Below, piece by piece: positions 45,903 through 54,508 of a stretch of 64,000 nucleotides of DNA (positions within the stretch are counted from its first letter, which is position 1; each line of letters opens with the position of its first letter). The notes beneath the pieces were generated by a model, which saw only the letters and a list, made by a program, of their open reading frames with translations, had not been told where the DNA came from and did not search any database. The DNA comes from Balneolaceae bacterium UBA7797 (GTDB lineage: Bacteria > Bacteroidota > Rhodothermia > Balneolales > Balneolaceae). Location: positions 1-64,000 of the forward strand of contig DLCN01000019.1 in assembly GCA_002480645.1 (NCBI GenBank), given 5' to 3'. Made by a program: the position numbers and the translations under genes.

Positions 45903-46267
45903 TGGCTACCGACCGGCTCACCATATCCGGGCTTACCTACAAGGCAAAACATGGAGTATTTAAACAGGAAAAACTCCATGGAAATACCTTTAAGGTTTCA
46001 TTGGAATTCATTCTGGACCTTTCCACAGCAGCAAAGAATGATTCACTACCGGAAACTATTGATTATGTAAAAGCTGAAGAAATTGTTGCTACAGTAATGA
46101 TGGGAGACTCTGCCGATCTTATCGAAACACTGACCTTTAAGATCGGGGAGTTATTGTTCGCTGAATTTTCACACATCAGACAATTAACTGTTTCTGTTCG
46201 CAAGCTACACCCTCCTATGAGTAGTTCACCTGAATATTCTGAGGTTACTATGTCATGGCCGAGGTAA
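45902..46267 (+). CDS. folB: Dihydroneopterin aldolase
   Basis: The 121-residue enzyme cleaves dihydroneopterin to 6-hydroxymethyldihydropterin in folate synthesis. It shows RLTISGLTYKAKHGVFKQEK, the TIDYVKAEEIV segment, IETLTFKIGELLF and the late VRKLHPPM segment that follows the usual fold. Its ATG shares one base with the dnaA stop (TAATG), so it is translationally coupled to dnaA. folK follows with a 13-bp overlap, giving two consecutive pathway steps. Confidence 0.93.
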   Translation: MATDRLTISGLTYKAKHGVFKQEKLHGNTFKVSLEFILDLSTAAKNDSLPETIDYVKAEEIVATVMMGDSADLIETLTFKIGELLFAEFSHIRQLTVSVRKLHPPMSSSPEYSEVTMSWPR

Positions 46268-46743
46268 TTATAGCATTGGGATCTAATTTGGGGGATCCGC
46301 ACGCTCAGTTAAGTAAAGCAGGAAAGTTTCTCATCTCCATTTCGGATACTCCTCCTGTCTTTTCGCCCATCTATAAGTCTGAGCCGATCGGACCTAGCGA
46401 AAATGAGTTCCTGAATGCCGTAGTTATGATCAACACAAAAAAGGCTCCCGAGGAATTATTCAATCTCTTAAAAGAGCAGGAAAAAATTCAAGGTCGCCCT
46501 TCCCGATATCCAAAATGGACAGCTCGCACATTAGATCTCGATATTATTGCCTATGGTGACTTGGTGGTTGAAACAGATAACCTTATCATTCCCCATGCAG
46601 AATACACTCACCGATTGTTTGTTTTATACCCGTTAAGAGACATTCGGCCTGACTGGACAGACCCGTCCTCGCAGTTGCCAATCGGAACAATGGTGGAAAA
46701 TGCACCAACAATGATGATCACAAGAACAGATTTTGAATGGTAG
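46255..46743 (+). CDS. folK: 2-amino-4-hydroxy-6-hydroxymethyldihydropteridine pyrophosphokinase
   Basis: The 162-residue HPPK transfers pyrophosphate from ATP to 6-hydroxymethyldihydropterin, the step after FolB. Signature features are IIALGSNLGDP at the start, SPIYKSEPIGP, NAVVMINTK and the active-site stretch WTARTLDLDIIAYGD, followed by IPHAEYTHRLFVLYPL. It overlaps folB by 13 bp. The kinase gene follows after 3 bp. Confidence 0.96.
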   Translation: MAEVIIALGSNLGDPHAQLSKAGKFLISISDTPPVFSPIYKSEPIGPSENEFLNAVVMINTKKAPEELFNLLKEQEKIQGRPSRYPKWTARTLDLDIIAYGDLVVETDNLIIPHAEYTHRLFVLYPLRDIRPDWTDPSSQLPIGTMVENAPTMMITRTDFEW

Positions 46744-46746
46744 GTA

Positions 46747-47388
46747 ATGTCTAATCATTTTGATTTTATAGCTATTGAAGGCGTGATCGGCGCAGGAAAG
46801 ACTTCCCTGGCACATTTATTAGCTGAACGTAGAAAGGCCCGACTGGTATTGGAAGAATTTGAAGACAATCCCTTTCTTCCAAAATTTTATGAAGACCGTG
46901 AGAGATACGCTTTTCAGACTCAGCTGGCATTTCTTGCAAGCCGTTTTAAACAACAGCAGAATATGATGAGTAACGACCTCTTCCATCAGCTTACCATCTC
47001 AGATTATATTTTTGATAAGGACCGGATCTTTGCCCGATTAAATCTGGATGAAGATGAATTAGCGCTGTATGACAATATTTTCAATATAATGACCGGGATT
47101 GCCGCCCAACCAAATCTGATCGTTTTCATTCAATCCTCGGTAGAACGTCTGATGGAGAATATCAGTAAACGGGGAAGGGATTATGAACAGCATATCACCC
47201 CGGATTATTTAAAGGATCTGAACAACGCCTATAACCATTTCTTCTATCACTATAATCGAACCCCGGTAATCTTCATCAACGCTACAGAAATAGATTTTGT
47301 TAACAACAGTGATCATCTAACTTATATCGAAGAGCACATTTTTGAGCGCCCGATTCACTCGAATACTCATATTCATATAGCGCCCTGA
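46747..47388 (+). CDS. Deoxynucleoside kinase
   Basis: The 213-residue kinase of the dCK/dGK family salvages deoxynucleosides. It has the P-loop GVIGAGKT (12-19), the LVLEEFEDNPFLPKFYED segment, FQTQLAFLASRF, the DYIFDKDRIFA motif (DRS-like site) and the ISKRGRDYEQ lid. Substrate preference (dA, dG or others) cannot be read directly. It lies in the dnaA-fol operon with gaps of only 2-3 bp on both sides, which ties dNTP supply to replication initiation genes. Confidence 0.9.
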   Translation: MSNHFDFIAIEGVIGAGKTSLAHLLAERRKARLVLEEFEDNPFLPKFYEDRERYAFQTQLAFLASRFKQQQNMMSNDLFHQLTISDYIFDKDRIFARLNLDEDELALYDNIFNIMTGIAAQPNLIVFIQSSVERLMENISKRGRDYEQHITPDYLKDLNNAYNHFFYHYNRTPVIFINATEIDFVNNSDHLTYIEEHIFERPIHSNTHIHIAP

Positions 47389-47390
47389 TT

Positions 47391-47579
47391 ATGTTAAAAT
47401 TTCTATTTTTCATCGCCCTTTTTTACCTGCTGTCAAGATATATACAGCGATTGTTCTTACCTTCCAAGAAGCGAAATCAAAGTTTTAATCCATTTCAGGG
47501 ACAAAACCGAAGTGGAAAACGGGATTTTGATCAAATTGAAGATGCCGAATACGAAGATTTATCAGATAAAAAAGAGTAA
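47391..47579 (+). CDS. Small membrane protein, DUF4834-like
   Basis: The 62-residue protein starts with a single hydrophobic helix (LKFLFFIALFYLLSRYIQRLF) followed by a charged tail that ends in an acidic EDAEYEDLSDKKE. This helix-plus-acidic-tail pattern resembles DUF4834 proteins of Bacteroidota. It sits 2 bp after the kinase gene and 3 bp before the TPR gene, which supports it as a real operon member. Function unknown. Confidence 0.72.
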   Translation: MLKFLFFIALFYLLSRYIQRLFLPSKKRNQSFNPFQGQNRSGKRDFDQIEDAEYEDLSDKKE

Positions 47580-47582
47580 TAC

Positions 47583-48128
47583 ATGGATTTTGAAGAGAAA
47601 TTAAGTCGTGGTTTTGAATTATTAAGAGACAAAGACATTGACCACAGTCTTGACATAGCCAGAGAATTGCAACGAGAGAATCCGGAGGCGCATGAGGCTT
47701 ATTACTTAGAGGCTCTCATCATGCAGCAGCTCAATCAATATGATATGAGCCTAACTTCCATTAAAAAAGCCATGGAACTAGCCTCTGATAATGGCAACTA
47801 TTATAATCTTCGTGGCAGCTTACTCATGCAGAAAGAAGAGCTGAACGAAGCCGAAAAAGATTTCGATAAAGCGATAGAAGTATCCGATTCAGCTGGTGCT
47901 CACCGAAATAAAGTAATGCTTATGTTGATGACCGATCGGGGGCAGGAAGCAATTCCTTACCTGATAGGACGAATCAAAGCAGATCCTCAGGATGCTGAGA
48001 ACTGGATCCTCATGGGAGATATGATCAAAAAAGGTGGTCAGGATGAAAAAGCCCGGACCTACTACGAACAGGCTTTAAAAATCGATCCTGATAACGATTA
48101 CGCTCGACGTCAGCTGGAAGAAGAGTGA
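47583..48128 (+). CDS. TPR-repeat protein
   Basis: The 181-residue cytoplasmic protein consists of about five tetratricopeptide repeats. Examples are PEAHEAYYLEALIMQQLN, GNYYNLRGSLLMQKEELNEA and ENWILMGDMIKKGGQDEKA. There is no signal peptide or extra domain. It is last in the dnaA operon and is probably a protein-protein adaptor; partners are unknown. Confidence 0.82.
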   Translation: MDFEEKLSRGFELLRDKDIDHSLDIARELQRENPEAHEAYYLEALIMQQLNQYDMSLTSIKKAMELASDNGNYYNLRGSLLMQKEELNEAEKDFDKAIEVSDSAGAHRNKVMLMLMTDRGQEAIPYLIGRIKADPQDAENWILMGDMIKKGGQDEKARTYYEQALKIDPDNDYARRQLEEE

Positions 48129-48233
48129 TCTGATCAGGATTCTCCTATTCTGAAATTTACTTTCAACTATTAGGGGAAGTGCTTCGTCTTTGGGTAGTAT
48201 AATTGTTTGGTTGATAACCTAAATCTTAATCCC

Positions 48234-48686
48234 ATGAAACGAATAGCTAAAACCTCCCTGATCGTGTTACTTGCTGCACTGTTTTCAACTCAGATCTTTG
48301 CACAAAAACGAGGAAATGATGACCGCCGCGGAGACCGAAACCGCCCCGACCGGGATCGCATACAACTTCTTATGAATATTCCGGCTGAGGTACGATCAGA
48401 TATTCATGTCTCTGTATTTGATGAATACCTGAGCCTGACCGATGCACAGAAGAAAGAACTGATCGCAGTAGATCAGACTTTTAATACAAAAATGTCTGAA
48501 GTACGGGACGAAAAAGTAAACCGTCGCAAAAAAGGTGGAATGATGAAAGACCTGCGGGATGAACATCAACAAGCCATTCACAAAGTTCTTACTAAAGATC
48601 AATACTCGGTATATCTCGAAAAAAGAGAGGACATTCGTTACGATATTCGCCAACGCCTGATGGCCTACTCTAAAGAGGAAGGGTAA
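48234..48686 (+). CDS. Periplasmic LTxxQ (Spy/CpxP-like) protein
   Basis: I choose the ATG at 48234 because it opens a clean signal peptide (KRIAKTSLIVLLAALFSTQ, ending IFAQ); an upstream in-frame start would add nine residues before it. The mature part of about 130 residues is very basic near the start (RGNDDRRGDRNRPDRDR) and has two LTxxQ-type motifs, LTDAQKKELI and LTKDQYSVYL, as in CpxP/Spy periplasmic chaperones. It is a monocistronic gene with a terminator. A chaperone or metal-stress role is inferred from these motifs only. Confidence 0.72.
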   Translation: MKRIAKTSLIVLLAALFSTQIFAQKRGNDDRRGDRNRPDRDRIQLLMNIPAEVRSDIHVSVFDEYLSLTDAQKKELIAVDQTFNTKMSEVRDEKVNRRKKGGMMKDLRDEHQQAIHKVLTKDQYSVYLEKREDIRYDIRQRLMAYSKEEG

Positions 48687-48693
48687 TCAGCAG

Positions 48694-48724
48694 AAATCCC
48701 GATACGAAAAGGTATTGGGATTTT
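48694..48724 (+). terminator. Intrinsic terminator after LTxxQ gene
   Basis: AAATCCCGATAC (48694-48705) pairs with GTATTGGGATTT (48712-48723), a 12-bp stem with one G-T pair and a 6-nt loop, followed by TTTTC. It is 8 bp past the stop codon. Confidence 0.88.
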
Positions 48725-48780
48725 CTTTTGCGGTGATTGAAATTTGAATCATAAAAGCGGTATATTTGCTGCCCTTTCCT

Positions 48781-48864
48781 GCTCACGTGGCGGAATTGGT
48801 AGACGCGCACGCTTGAGGGGCGTGTGACCTAACGGTCGTGATGGTTCGACTCCATTCGTGAGCA
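48781..48864 (+). tRNA. tRNA-Leu (anticodon GAG)
   Basis: GCTCACG (48781-48787) pairs with CGTGAGC (48857-48863) to make the acceptor stem. The D-loop contains GGAATTGGTAGAC, typical of leucine tRNAs. The anticodon stem CACGC/GCGTG encloses the loop TTGAGGG with anticodon GAG at 48815-48817, which reads CUC and CUU. A long variable arm and TTCGACTC in the T-arm complete the fold. CCA is not encoded. Confidence 0.96.
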
Positions 48865-48873
48865 CATATTTAC

Positions 48874-48907
48874 AAGCCTGATCAATATTTATTGTTCAGG
48901 CTTTTTT
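48874..48907 (+). terminator. Terminator after tRNA-Leu
   Basis: AAGCCTGA (48874-48881) pairs with TCAGGCTT (48896-48903), with an additional CAA/TTG inner pairing and a run of T after it. It closes the tRNA-Leu transcript. Confidence 0.85.
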
Positions 48908-48999
48908 GTTTAAATCCGGTTTCAGAAATATCTGACTTTTGTTAGCCCGGGACAATGGAATGAATATTCACACGTATAGTGTTTGGTGAATTAAATACT

Positions 49000-49620
49000 A
49001 TGACTATGAAATTCTTATCCGTCTTTTTTATATCAATACTTTTAATGCATACCTCTATGGCTCAACAACCTGAAAAAAATTATGAAGAAGCGACCTTTGG
49101 CGCCGGGTGTTTCTGGTGTGTGGAAGCCGTATTTGAATTAGTAAACGGAGTTGAACATGTGGAATCCGGCTATTCCGGTGGGTCCATTCCAAATCCAAGT
49201 TATCGTGAGGTATCCTCCGGCAGAACCGGTTATGTTGAAGTGGCCAGAATTATTTTTGACCCGGAGGTTGTAAGTTATAAAGAACTTCTGGAAGTATTGT
49301 GGCACACACATGATCCAACCACATTAAACCGGCAGGGAGCCGATGTAGGAACCCAATACCGCTCTGTTATATTCTATCACACTGAAGAACAAAAGAATAT
49401 TGCGGAAGAATCACTAAAGAAAACGGATGCTTCCGGACTCTGGGACGATCCAATTGTAACAACTATAGAACCACTCAAGAATTATTATGTAGCTGAGAAC
49501 TATCATCAGGATTACTACAATAATAATCCTAATGCCGGTTATTGCTCGTATGTGATCGCCCCAAAGGTGAAAAAGTTTAAGAAAGAGTTTAAGTATCTGT
49601 TAAAAGATCAATCTGAGTAA
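49000..49620 (+). CDS. msrA: Exported peptide methionine sulfoxide reductase A
   Basis: The enzyme reduces methionine-S-sulfoxide in proteins. The core starts with FGAGCFWCVEAVFE (catalytic cysteine in GCFWC) and includes SGYSGGSIPNPSYREV, GTQYRSVIFYH and a likely resolving cysteine in NAGYCSYVI. The start at 49000 (or an ATG six bases later) gives a signal peptide ending at SMAQ, so it acts in the periplasm or is secreted; an upstream GTG is less likely. MsrB is not adjacent. A terminator follows. The product has about 206 residues before processing. Confidence 0.95.
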   Translation: MTMKFLSVFFISILLMHTSMAQQPEKNYEEATFGAGCFWCVEAVFELVNGVEHVESGYSGGSIPNPSYREVSSGRTGYVEVARIIFDPEVVSYKELLEVLWHTHDPTTLNRQGADVGTQYRSVIFYHTEEQKNIAEESLKKTDASGLWDDPIVTTIEPLKNYYVAENYHQDYYNNNPNAGYCSYVIAPKVKKFKKEFKYLLKDQSE

Positions 49621-49624
49621 AAAG

Positions 49625-49649
49625 AAAGAGCCTGTAATTGGGCTCTTTT
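49625..49649 (+). terminator. Terminator after msrA
   Basis: AAAGAGCC (49625-49632) pairs with GGCTCTTT (49641-49648) around an 8-nt loop, followed by a short T tract. It lies 5 bp beyond the msrA stop. Confidence 0.82.
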
Positions 49650-49695
49650 GCTAAAGTTTGGGTATCATTGCAGAATCATTGAATAAAATCCTACG

Positions 49696-51453
49696 ATGAC
49701 ACGCAATTTTATCATTTTCAGCGCCCTACTGTTCACTCTGTTTTTTACACCTTTGCAGGCCCAGGTTTCGCTGGTTCCGGCCAAGCATCAGGTATATGAA
49801 TGGCTGCATATGCAACGGGTTAAAGGAAATCTGAACCAATACAGCTACGAAAGCCTGCCTCTAACCAGAAAACAGATCTTATCAGAATTGTATGAGTTGG
49901 AAGAAAAGTCGGAAAAATTATCCGGAATCGACCAGCAGTTACTGAAATGGTACATTCAGGAATTTTCACCCGAACAACTTCGTAAAGATAAAGAGGATAC
50001 ATATTTACAGGGATGGGATGACACCATTAAGTCATCCATCAAAAGGAAAGCGAACCTGTTTCTTTCGAATCGCGAGCCCCATCTTTTTGTGATCCACAAC
50101 GATTCCATCCAATGGACCGTAGATTATATGTTCTCGGGTGGGCGATTATTTGTAAGAGACGACAGCGAGGATCTGAATAAAGTAAACGCCTTATCGTATA
50201 AAGCACTGAGAACCTACGGTACAGTTTTTGGTGTTTTAGGTGGCCATTTAGAGGTATTCAATCCTTCTGTAGGATCAGAAGGATTACTCAGGTATCACCC
50301 GGAGTGGGGGCAGACTTTTGACGGAAGAAGACCGAATACTTTATCGACCCTTTATGCAGAAGCTTATGCGACCATTCAATACAAAAATCTTGGATTGCAT
50401 GTCGGTAATGGCGATCTCAAATACGGTACCCGTGGTAGCGAAGCGATGATCTTACGACAAGATGCGGGTAATTTTGATTGGATCCGTTTTAATTTTGATA
50501 CCAAATATTTGCAATACACTTTTATCCATGGCGCTCTTAAAGCACCCACAGTAAATGTAGAGGTAGAAGGTTTTCCAGGGGTTTTCAGCAGAATATCACC
50601 TGATCGTTGGTTTGCTCTTCGTCGGATTCAGATAACCCCCGCTCCCTGGATCTCAATGGCATTTACAGAGTCTCTGATCTATTCAAATCGCCCGATTGAA
50701 CTATCCTATTTAAATCCTCTGTTACCCCTTCGCTTCGGTGAATATGAAACCAATGACAAGGACAATCCTATCTGGTTTTTTGATGGAACCTTACGACCTA
50801 TCCGAAATCTGGAATTGTATGCTACCATTGGAATTGATGATCTGTTAAAATGGAGTGATATTTTTAAACCAACCGGTAAACGTGCATCTGAAGACGGTGT
50901 AGTAAGTTATCAGGCTGGATTTCAATTAAGTTTACCTACTGCTACGATCATAAATGCTGAGGCTAGTATTATCGATCCATATTTTTATGCCCACTGGCAG
51001 CGATTTAATGCCTATGATGAATTTGGCTCCCCACTTGGGCCTGAACGAGGCCCCAATTCCCGCGAGTTCTTTGTGTCTGTTCGTCAATGGTTGCCATGGA
51101 GAACCTATATTGACGTAGCTCTTGGAAAAGTTAAAAAGGGCATGAATCTAGTTGATGCCAACGGAAATCTGATTGAAGATGTAGGCGGAGATATTTTTGA
51201 AGGCCAAAACGGAGGTACAGACACCGTACGTTTGTTTGCCGGAGACATTCATGAATGGTATCAAGTAGACGTTAAACTGGAATTTGAACCCATACGAGGT
51301 ATACAGTTTTTTGGTGCCTACAGCCAACGAATAATGCAAACCGGTCAACAATTACCCGATCTGAATTATCTGCATGCCGGAGTTGAGTTTAATTTTTATC
51401 CCGGTGCATTATTCGGACTAGCTAAAATCCCTTACGTTAATGTGCTGTTCTAA
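49696..51453 (+). CDS. Wzi-like outer-membrane protein
   Basis: The 585-residue protein has a signal peptide (1-22, ending LQAQ) and a large beta-barrel. Features such as FGVLGGHLEVFNP, YGTRGSEAMILRQDAGNFDW, IELSYLNPLLPLRF and the terminal strand ending PYVNVLF resemble the capsule-assembly Wzi family, in which the barrel binds surface polysaccharide. No capsule genes are adjacent in the window, so the role is inferred from fold-level similarity. Confidence 0.68.
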   Translation: MTRNFIIFSALLFTLFFTPLQAQVSLVPAKHQVYEWLHMQRVKGNLNQYSYESLPLTRKQILSELYELEEKSEKLSGIDQQLLKWYIQEFSPEQLRKDKEDTYLQGWDDTIKSSIKRKANLFLSNREPHLFVIHNDSIQWTVDYMFSGGRLFVRDDSEDLNKVNALSYKALRTYGTVFGVLGGHLEVFNPSVGSEGLLRYHPEWGQTFDGRRPNTLSTLYAEAYATIQYKNLGLHVGNGDLKYGTRGSEAMILRQDAGNFDWIRFNFDTKYLQYTFIHGALKAPTVNVEVEGFPGVFSRISPDRWFALRRIQITPAPWISMAFTESLIYSNRPIELSYLNPLLPLRFGEYETNDKDNPIWFFDGTLRPIRNLELYATIGIDDLLKWSDIFKPTGKRASEDGVVSYQAGFQLSLPTATIINAEASIIDPYFYAHWQRFNAYDEFGSPLGPERGPNSREFFVSVRQWLPWRTYIDVALGKVKKGMNLVDANGNLIEDVGGDIFEGQNGGTDTVRLFAGDIHEWYQVDVKLEFEPIRGIQFFGAYSQRIMQTGQQLPDLNYLHAGVEFNFYPGALFGLAKIPYVNVLF

Positions 51454-51537
51454 GCCCAAAATGAACGATCTTTCATGGAATTGTTTTCGTTTTGTATCTG
51501 AATCAATGTCACTAATTAATCACTAACCAATTGCATC

Positions 51538-52092
51538 ATGAAATCACTACTTAAAATATCTTCTGTTCTACTACTCTTGATTTTCTTATCGCCGGGAACA
51601 GCTAACGCTCAGGAAAGAGGAAAAGGAGACCGTCCCAGTCCTAATGCAACTGTAAGTCAGGATATCGGATCAACTACCGTAACCGTTACTTACGGTCGCC
51701 CGGGTTTAAAAAATCGTGCTTTAGCCACTCTCGCCCCCGAAGGTCAGATTTGGAGAACCGGTGCGAATGAAGCAACTACCATCACGTTTAGCGACGATGT
51801 AAAATTTGGAGGTAAGGAAGTTGCCGCCGGAACATATACCCTGTTTACCATCCCCGGAGAGAACTGGACATTTATTCTAAATGATGAACTTATGGTTGAC
51901 GGCCGACCGGCCTGGGGCGCATATGGCTATAAAGAAGCCAGAGATGTTATTCGGGTTCCAGCCGCAGTCACAGTAAACGATGCACCGGAAATGGAACGGT
52001 TTACGATCTACTTTGATACCCTTTCCGATACTAAAGCTCATCTCGTGTTACACTGGGGATCTACCATGACGGCCATCCCTATCACAAAATAA
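51538..52092 (+). CDS. DUF2911 exported protein
   Basis: The 184-residue protein has a signal peptide (about 1-24, ending ANAQ) and the DUF2911 core: TVTVTYGRPGLKNR, IWRTGANEATTITFS, GTYTLFTIPGENWTFIL and the late HLVLHWGSTMTAIPI segment. The family is widespread in Bacteroidota and periplasmic, with no known activity. It is a single gene closed by a terminator that touches the next gene. Confidence 0.88.
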   Translation: MKSLLKISSVLLLLIFLSPGTANAQERGKGDRPSPNATVSQDIGSTTVTVTYGRPGLKNRALATLAPEGQIWRTGANEATTITFSDDVKFGGKEVAAGTYTLFTIPGENWTFILNDELMVDGRPAWGAYGYKEARDVIRVPAAVTVNDAPEMERFTIYFDTLSDTKAHLVLHWGSTMTAIPITK

Positions 52093-52113
52093 AAAGGTGC
52101 TTTCAGTTATTTA

Positions 52114-52138
52114 AAAAGGACGGTTAAGCCGTCCTTTT
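52114..52138 (+). terminator. Terminator after DUF2911
   Basis: AAAAGGACGG (52114-52123) pairs with CCGTCCTTTT (52129-52138) around TTAAG, a 10-bp stem. The T-tract is the end of the stem, and the following gene's ATG is only 13 bp away, so its promoter must overlap or precede this hairpin. Confidence 0.8.
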
Positions 52139-52151
52139 GTATTTTAGCAGG

Positions 52152-54458
52152 ATGAAAATTTCCTGCTTTTTTTTCCTGTTTGCTTTATTGATCAGTACGG
52201 CCTCTTATTCTCAATCTGAGGGAATTCAGATCTACAACGACACTAAATTACCCTCGGTGTATGTATACGTCGATGCAGATTCACTTTCACAGTTATTAGC
52301 CCCCGGAAACGAAGAGAGTGATCATGAATATCCGGCAACATTTATATTTTCACTCGATCAACATACTGATACTGTAAAAAATATCGGGTTTCGACTGAGA
52401 GGGAATACCTCCAGAGTTTCAAAAAAGAAATCTTTTAAGATTTCTTTCAATACTTTCGAACAGGGCCGGCAATTTTATGGGCTCGATAAAATGAATTTGA
52501 ATGGTGAGCATAACGACCCAACCATTATGCGGGCTAAACTCAGCTGGGATCTATTTCAAAACATCGGATTACCCGCTCCCAGAGCAAATCATGTGCAACT
52601 CTACATTAATGATGAGTACCGTGGACTTTACCTTAATGTGGAACATATCGACGATGAATTCGTGGAGAACCGTTTTGGCACTGATTCCGGAAACCTATAT
52701 AAATGCTTGTACCCAGCAGATCTGACTTATAGGGGAAGTGATCCGGATGATTATAAATTTATCCCTAGCTGGGCAGATCGTCGCACATACGAACTAAAAA
52801 CCAACACCTCAGAGGATGATTATTCTGATCTGGCTCAATTCATCAACTTCATAAACAATAGTGATGATGTCACCTTTGAGCGTGAGATTGAAAATTACCT
52901 GAATGTAGATGGAGTCATTAAATGGATCGCTGCCGATATTCTTACCGGTAACTGGGATAATTACTGGTACAATCAGAATAACTATTATTTATACCGTGTA
53001 CCTGATAAGAACCCTGTTTCAGATCGTTTTCATTTCATTCCATACGATTATGACAACACCTTCGGAATTGATTTTCTGGGGCCGGATTGGGGAACTAAAC
53101 ATGTTGTAGGATGGGGACCGGATCAATCCAGGCCATTAGTTAACCGGATTCTGAGTGTCGAGAATTACAACGACCGCCTGCATTATTACCTGAAGTTATT
53201 TGTGGATGAATACTTTAATGCGGACGTATTGGAACCTAGCATTGATCGCCTTAAATCACTTACAGAACTTGCAGCCGAAGCAGATACCTTTCGAACGTTA
53301 GACTATAACTTCAGCATCTCAGATTATCATCGTTCATTCAGTGAGGCACTTGACGGACATGTGGAATACGGTCTAAAGCCATACATCAGCACAAGAGCAG
53401 CAGCAACCCTGAACCAGATCAGAGCCGTCAATATTGCACCGATCATAAATAAAGTAGATTATTACTATTCAGCATCAGAATCTGCACTCCAATTCGCTGT
53501 CTCTGTCACCGACGAATCAACAGATTCCGAAGTACGTGTGGTTTATCGGTTTGATGATGAACCCGGGAGCAATTCAACCGATCTGCTAACTACAAATGGG
53601 GCAGATTTTTCAGGTATCCTATCTCATAATCCCGAATATAATACTATCACATTCTTTATCTCCGCTACTGATCCTGAAGGTAATACCATCAATTCAAGAG
53701 TGTACAAGTTCGGGTACCCGAAAACTGTCTCAGAATCCATCAAGATCAATGAACTGATGTCGGATAATGAAACCACCATTCAGGATGACTTTGGTGCATA
53801 TGAGGATTGGGTGGAACTCTACAACCCACTCGATACTGAAGTGAACCTGATCGGTTTTTATCTCACGGATGATTTTAACGATCCAAAAAAATGGGCTTTC
53901 CCTGATACGACCATTCCTGCAGGCGGGTTTTTACTGGTCTGGACTGACAATGATGATGAAGAAGGGCCCCTTCATACCAATTTCGCACTCAGCAATGATG
54001 GCGAGGAGCTGGGTTTATTTTATGAAGATGGATTATCTAAATCACCTGTAGATACCCTCTCCTTTGGTCCCCTTTCGGATGATATATCGTTTGGAAGGCT
54101 CTCGGATGGGGACTCTGTCTTCGTTTCATTTCTAACACCCACCCCCGGCTTCAGTAATTCAAGTTCAGTTGCAACTGAGCCAATTGTGCAATTACCAACC
54201 TTCAGACTTCTTCAAAATTACCCGAATCCGTTCAATCCTGAAACAACGATCAGCTTTCAATTAGCTCAGGATGGCATGGTTACGCTTAAGATCTTCGATG
54301 CCCTCGGCCGTGAAATCGCTGAACTGACTCATGGTCTCAGATCTTCCGGTACTCACAGAGTTAGTTTTGATGCGTCCCATTTATCAAGTGGCATCTATTA
54401 TTACCGACTGGATATGGGTGCTCAATTTGAGATCAAAAAAATGATGCTCATTAAATAA
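52152..54458 (+). CDS. Secreted CotH-kinase / lamin-tail protein with sorting domain
   Basis: The ATG at 52152 gives a good signal peptide (1-20, ending SYSQ); a TTG 15 bp upstream lies inside the terminator and is less likely. The 768-residue protein has CotH features RLRGNTSR (81-88), KKSFKISF (92-99), LYINDEYRGLYLNVEHID, GNWDNYWYNQNNYYLY and YDYDNTFG (298-305). A lamin-tail domain (IKINELMSDN, EDWVELYNPLD) and a sorting domain from 686 (QNYPNPFNPETTI) ending KKMMLIK follow. It is smaller than the two other CotH proteins of the window and lacks their chitobiase-like modules. Confidence 0.88.
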   Translation: MKISCFFFLFALLISTASYSQSEGIQIYNDTKLPSVYVYVDADSLSQLLAPGNEESDHEYPATFIFSLDQHTDTVKNIGFRLRGNTSRVSKKKSFKISFNTFEQGRQFYGLDKMNLNGEHNDPTIMRAKLSWDLFQNIGLPAPRANHVQLYINDEYRGLYLNVEHIDDEFVENRFGTDSGNLYKCLYPADLTYRGSDPDDYKFIPSWADRRTYELKTNTSEDDYSDLAQFINFINNSDDVTFEREIENYLNVDGVIKWIAADILTGNWDNYWYNQNNYYLYRVPDKNPVSDRFHFIPYDYDNTFGIDFLGPDWGTKHVVGWGPDQSRPLVNRILSVENYNDRLHYYLKLFVDEYFNADVLEPSIDRLKSLTELAAEADTFRTLDYNFSISDYHRSFSEALDGHVEYGLKPYISTRAAATLNQIRAVNIAPIINKVDYYYSASESALQFAVSVTDESTDSEVRVVYRFDDEPGSNSTDLLTTNGADFSGILSHNPEYNTITFFISATDPEGNTINSRVYKFGYPKTVSESIKINELMSDNETTIQDDFGAYEDWVELYNPLDTEVNLIGFYLTDDFNDPKKWAFPDTTIPAGGFLLVWTDNDDEEGPLHTNFALSNDGEELGLFYEDGLSKSPVDTLSFGPLSDDISFGRLSDGDSVFVSFLTPTPGFSNSSSVATEPIVQLPTFRLLQNYPNPFNPETTISFQLAQDGMVTLKIFDALGREIAELTHGLRSSGTHRVSFDASHLSSGIYYYRLDMGAQFEIKKMMLIK

Positions 54459-54460
54459 AA

Positions 54461-54486
54461 AAAGGCGATCCATAGAGATCGCCTTT
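54461..54486. terminator. Bidirectional terminator between convergent genes
   Basis: AAAGGCGATC (54461-54470) and GATCGCCTTT (54477-54486) form a perfect 10-bp stem with a 6-nt loop, and A/T tracts lie on both sides. It ends the CotH gene on the plus strand and the TonB receptor on the minus strand. Confidence 0.9.
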
Positions 54487-54508
54487 AAATAAACTAACTT
54501 CGGGATGA

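Noticed and set aside
48207..48233. Earlier start for the LTxxQ protein
   Set aside because: It would add nine residues before a normal signal peptide; the ATG at 48234 is the better start.
52137..52151. TTG start for the third CotH gene
   Set aside because: It lies inside the terminator of the preceding gene, and the ATG at 52152 begins a standard signal peptide.
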